A DNA stretch of 30,725 bases from Thermoflexales bacterium. GTDB lineage: Bacteria; Chloroflexota; Anaerolineae; Fen-1058. Location: positions 1 through 30,725 of the forward strand of contig JAFGFO010000128.1 in assembly GCA_016931085.1 (NCBI GenBank), in the 5' to 3' direction. This document shows positions 30,020 to 30,725 of this stretch, piece by piece. Position 1 is the stretch's first letter. Each line of letters starts with the position of its first letter. The translations under genes were made by a program, and so were the position numbers. A model generated the notes under the pieces. That model had not been told where the DNA came from. It saw only the letters and a list, made by a program, of their open reading frames with translations, and ran no database searches.

Positions 30020-30646
30020 ATGGTCAAGGTAAAGATATGCGGGATCACGAACGCGGGAGACGCGCGCGTGGCTATCGAGGCCGGCGCCGATCTGCTGGGC
30101 TTTAACTTTTATCCCAAAAGCCCGCGTTACGTGACGCCGGAACAGGTGCAGGATATTGTGGCACAACTCGCAACTCGCAACTCGCCCCAATTTGCCGGCG
30201 TGTTTGTCGACGAGGACCCAGATGTCGTGTGGCAGGTGGCGACCGAGTGTGGCCTGGACTATGCCCAACTGCACGGTTCGGAACCACCCGACCAGGTCGA
30301 GGCCTTGCGGAAGCGTGGCCTGGGCGTGATCAAGGCCTTGGGCGTGCACGACGCCAGCTCGCTGGCCGGGATGGGGCGTTACCAGCCCGATCTCTTCCTT
30401 CTCGATACCTGCGTTTGCGGCCAGATGGGCGGGACGGGCTGCACCTTCGATTGGACGCTGGCGCTCCAGGCCAAGGCGTACGGGCCGTTTTTGCTGGCCG
30501 GCGGACTGACGAGCGACAACGTGGTCGAAGCGGTGCGCACGGCGCGCCCGTGGGGTGTGGACGTCTCCAGCGGCGTCGAGGCGAGGCCGGGGCGCAAAGA
30601 CCCGGATAAGGTGAGGGCGTTTGTAAAAGCCGTTATTAATTGGTAA
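30020..30646 (+). CDS. trpF: Phosphoribosylanthranilate isomerase
   Basis: TrpF performs the Amadori rearrangement between the TrpD and TrpC steps. The ATG at 30020 (MVKVKICGITNAGDARVA) has GGGAG upstream and starts at the conserved KICG motif; an ATG four codons earlier is also possible. The 208-residue barrel shows AGADLLGFNFYPKSPRYV, FAGVFVDEDPDVV, YAQLHGSEPPDQ, LLDTCVCGQMGGTGCTFDW and the phosphate-binding GVDVSSGVEARPGRKDP. Residues about 48-56 (AQLATRNSP), before the third strand, are encoded by a triple AACTCGC repeat. It is the last gene in view; trpB and trpA are expected next. Confidence 0.95.
   Translation: MVKVKICGITNAGDARVAIEAGADLLGFNFYPKSPRYVTPEQVQDIVAQLATRNSPQFAGVFVDEDPDVVWQVATECGLDYAQLHGSEPPDQVEALRKRGLGVIKALGVHDASSLAGMGRYQPDLFLLDTCVCGQMGGTGCTFDWTLALQAKAYGPFLLAGGLTSDNVVEAVRTARPWGVDVSSGVEARPGRKDPDKVRAFVKAVINW
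30165..30185 (+). repeat. Heptamer array AACTCGC x3 inside trpF
   Basis: Three exact AACTCGC copies lie within the coding frame (30165-30171, 30172-30178, 30179-30185). Three heptamers make 21 bp, which keeps the frame. Confidence 0.75.
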
Positions 30647-30672
30647 CTACTCAGCCTGGTGCATTTTTAATT

Positions 30673-30712
30673 ACACAGAGCCTCACAGAGGGTGCACAGA
30701 GAGGCACAGAGG
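30673..30712. repeat. Nonamer-family repeat downstream of trpF
   Basis: Four CACAGAG-type units, which read CTCTGTG on the minus strand, are spaced 9-12 bp apart. The sequence continues with CTTTTTAAAAAG. The repeat follows trpF by 26 bp and may be completed past the window edge. Confidence 0.6.
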
Positions 30713-30725
30713 CTTTTTAAAAAGG

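Overview
The window looks like part of a chromosome from a GC-rich, free-living Chloroflexota bacterium, probably Anaerolineae-like. This is inferred, not proven. The grounds are the gene content (a GT35 phosphorylase with an N-terminal DUF3417-like part, a LacI-type sensor without a DNA-binding domain, secreted proteins ending in a YK-x-aromatic-LP tail), a tryptophan T-box, sigma70-type promoters with near-consensus boxes, and many short interspersed repeats between genes. No rRNA, tRNA, CRISPR array, insertion sequence transposase or phage gene was seen.

Layout. 125-2269 (-) is glycogen phosphorylase. 2482-4233 (-) is a secreted beta-propeller-like protein. 4679-8115 (+) is an exopolysaccharide block: a GT4 glycosyltransferase, two Wzz-like chain-length proteins and a CpsD/BY-kinase-type ATPase. 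8138-17484 (-) is a beta-mannan utilisation locus, read from right to left: GH130 phosphorylase, AGE-family (cellobiose/mannobiose) 2-epimerase, a large secreted GH5 beta-mannanase with three carbohydrate-binding-like modules, a second GH5 enzyme, and a sugar-sensor/GAF/STAS signalling protein. The mannanase would cut mannan outside the cell, the epimerase would turn mannobiose into mannosylglucose, and the GH130 enzyme would release mannose 1-phosphate and glucose. A near-consensus promoter with an 11-bp-period repeat at its start site precedes the GH130 gene.

17608-25256 holds mainly housekeeping and unknown genes: a DEDDh exonuclease, a degenerate nuclease-like protein, a conserved-looking 164-residue unknown protein, a methyltransferase, a glycerophosphodiester phosphodiesterase, a MoxR-like AAA+ ATPase, a membrane-embedded spermidine-synthase-like protein and a small membrane protein. 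25336-30646 (+) is the tryptophan operon trpE-trpG-trpD-trpC-trpF behind a consensus promoter and a T-box riboswitch with a UGG specifier. trpB and trpA are not present and would be expected past the right edge.

The most unusual aspect of the window is its short-repeat content. An 18-bp hairpin sequence occurs in the T-box leader and again, amplified as an in-frame array, inside trpE just before its tryptophan-binding motif. Inverted arrays of 9-10-bp units (core TTCGTG-like) lie in at least seven intergenic gaps. Heptamer arrays resembling the STRR repeats of cyanobacteria fill gaps, form start and stop codons and enter trpF. A 128-bp element with 20-bp terminal inverted repeats abuts the Shine-Dalgarno sequence of the mannanase gene.
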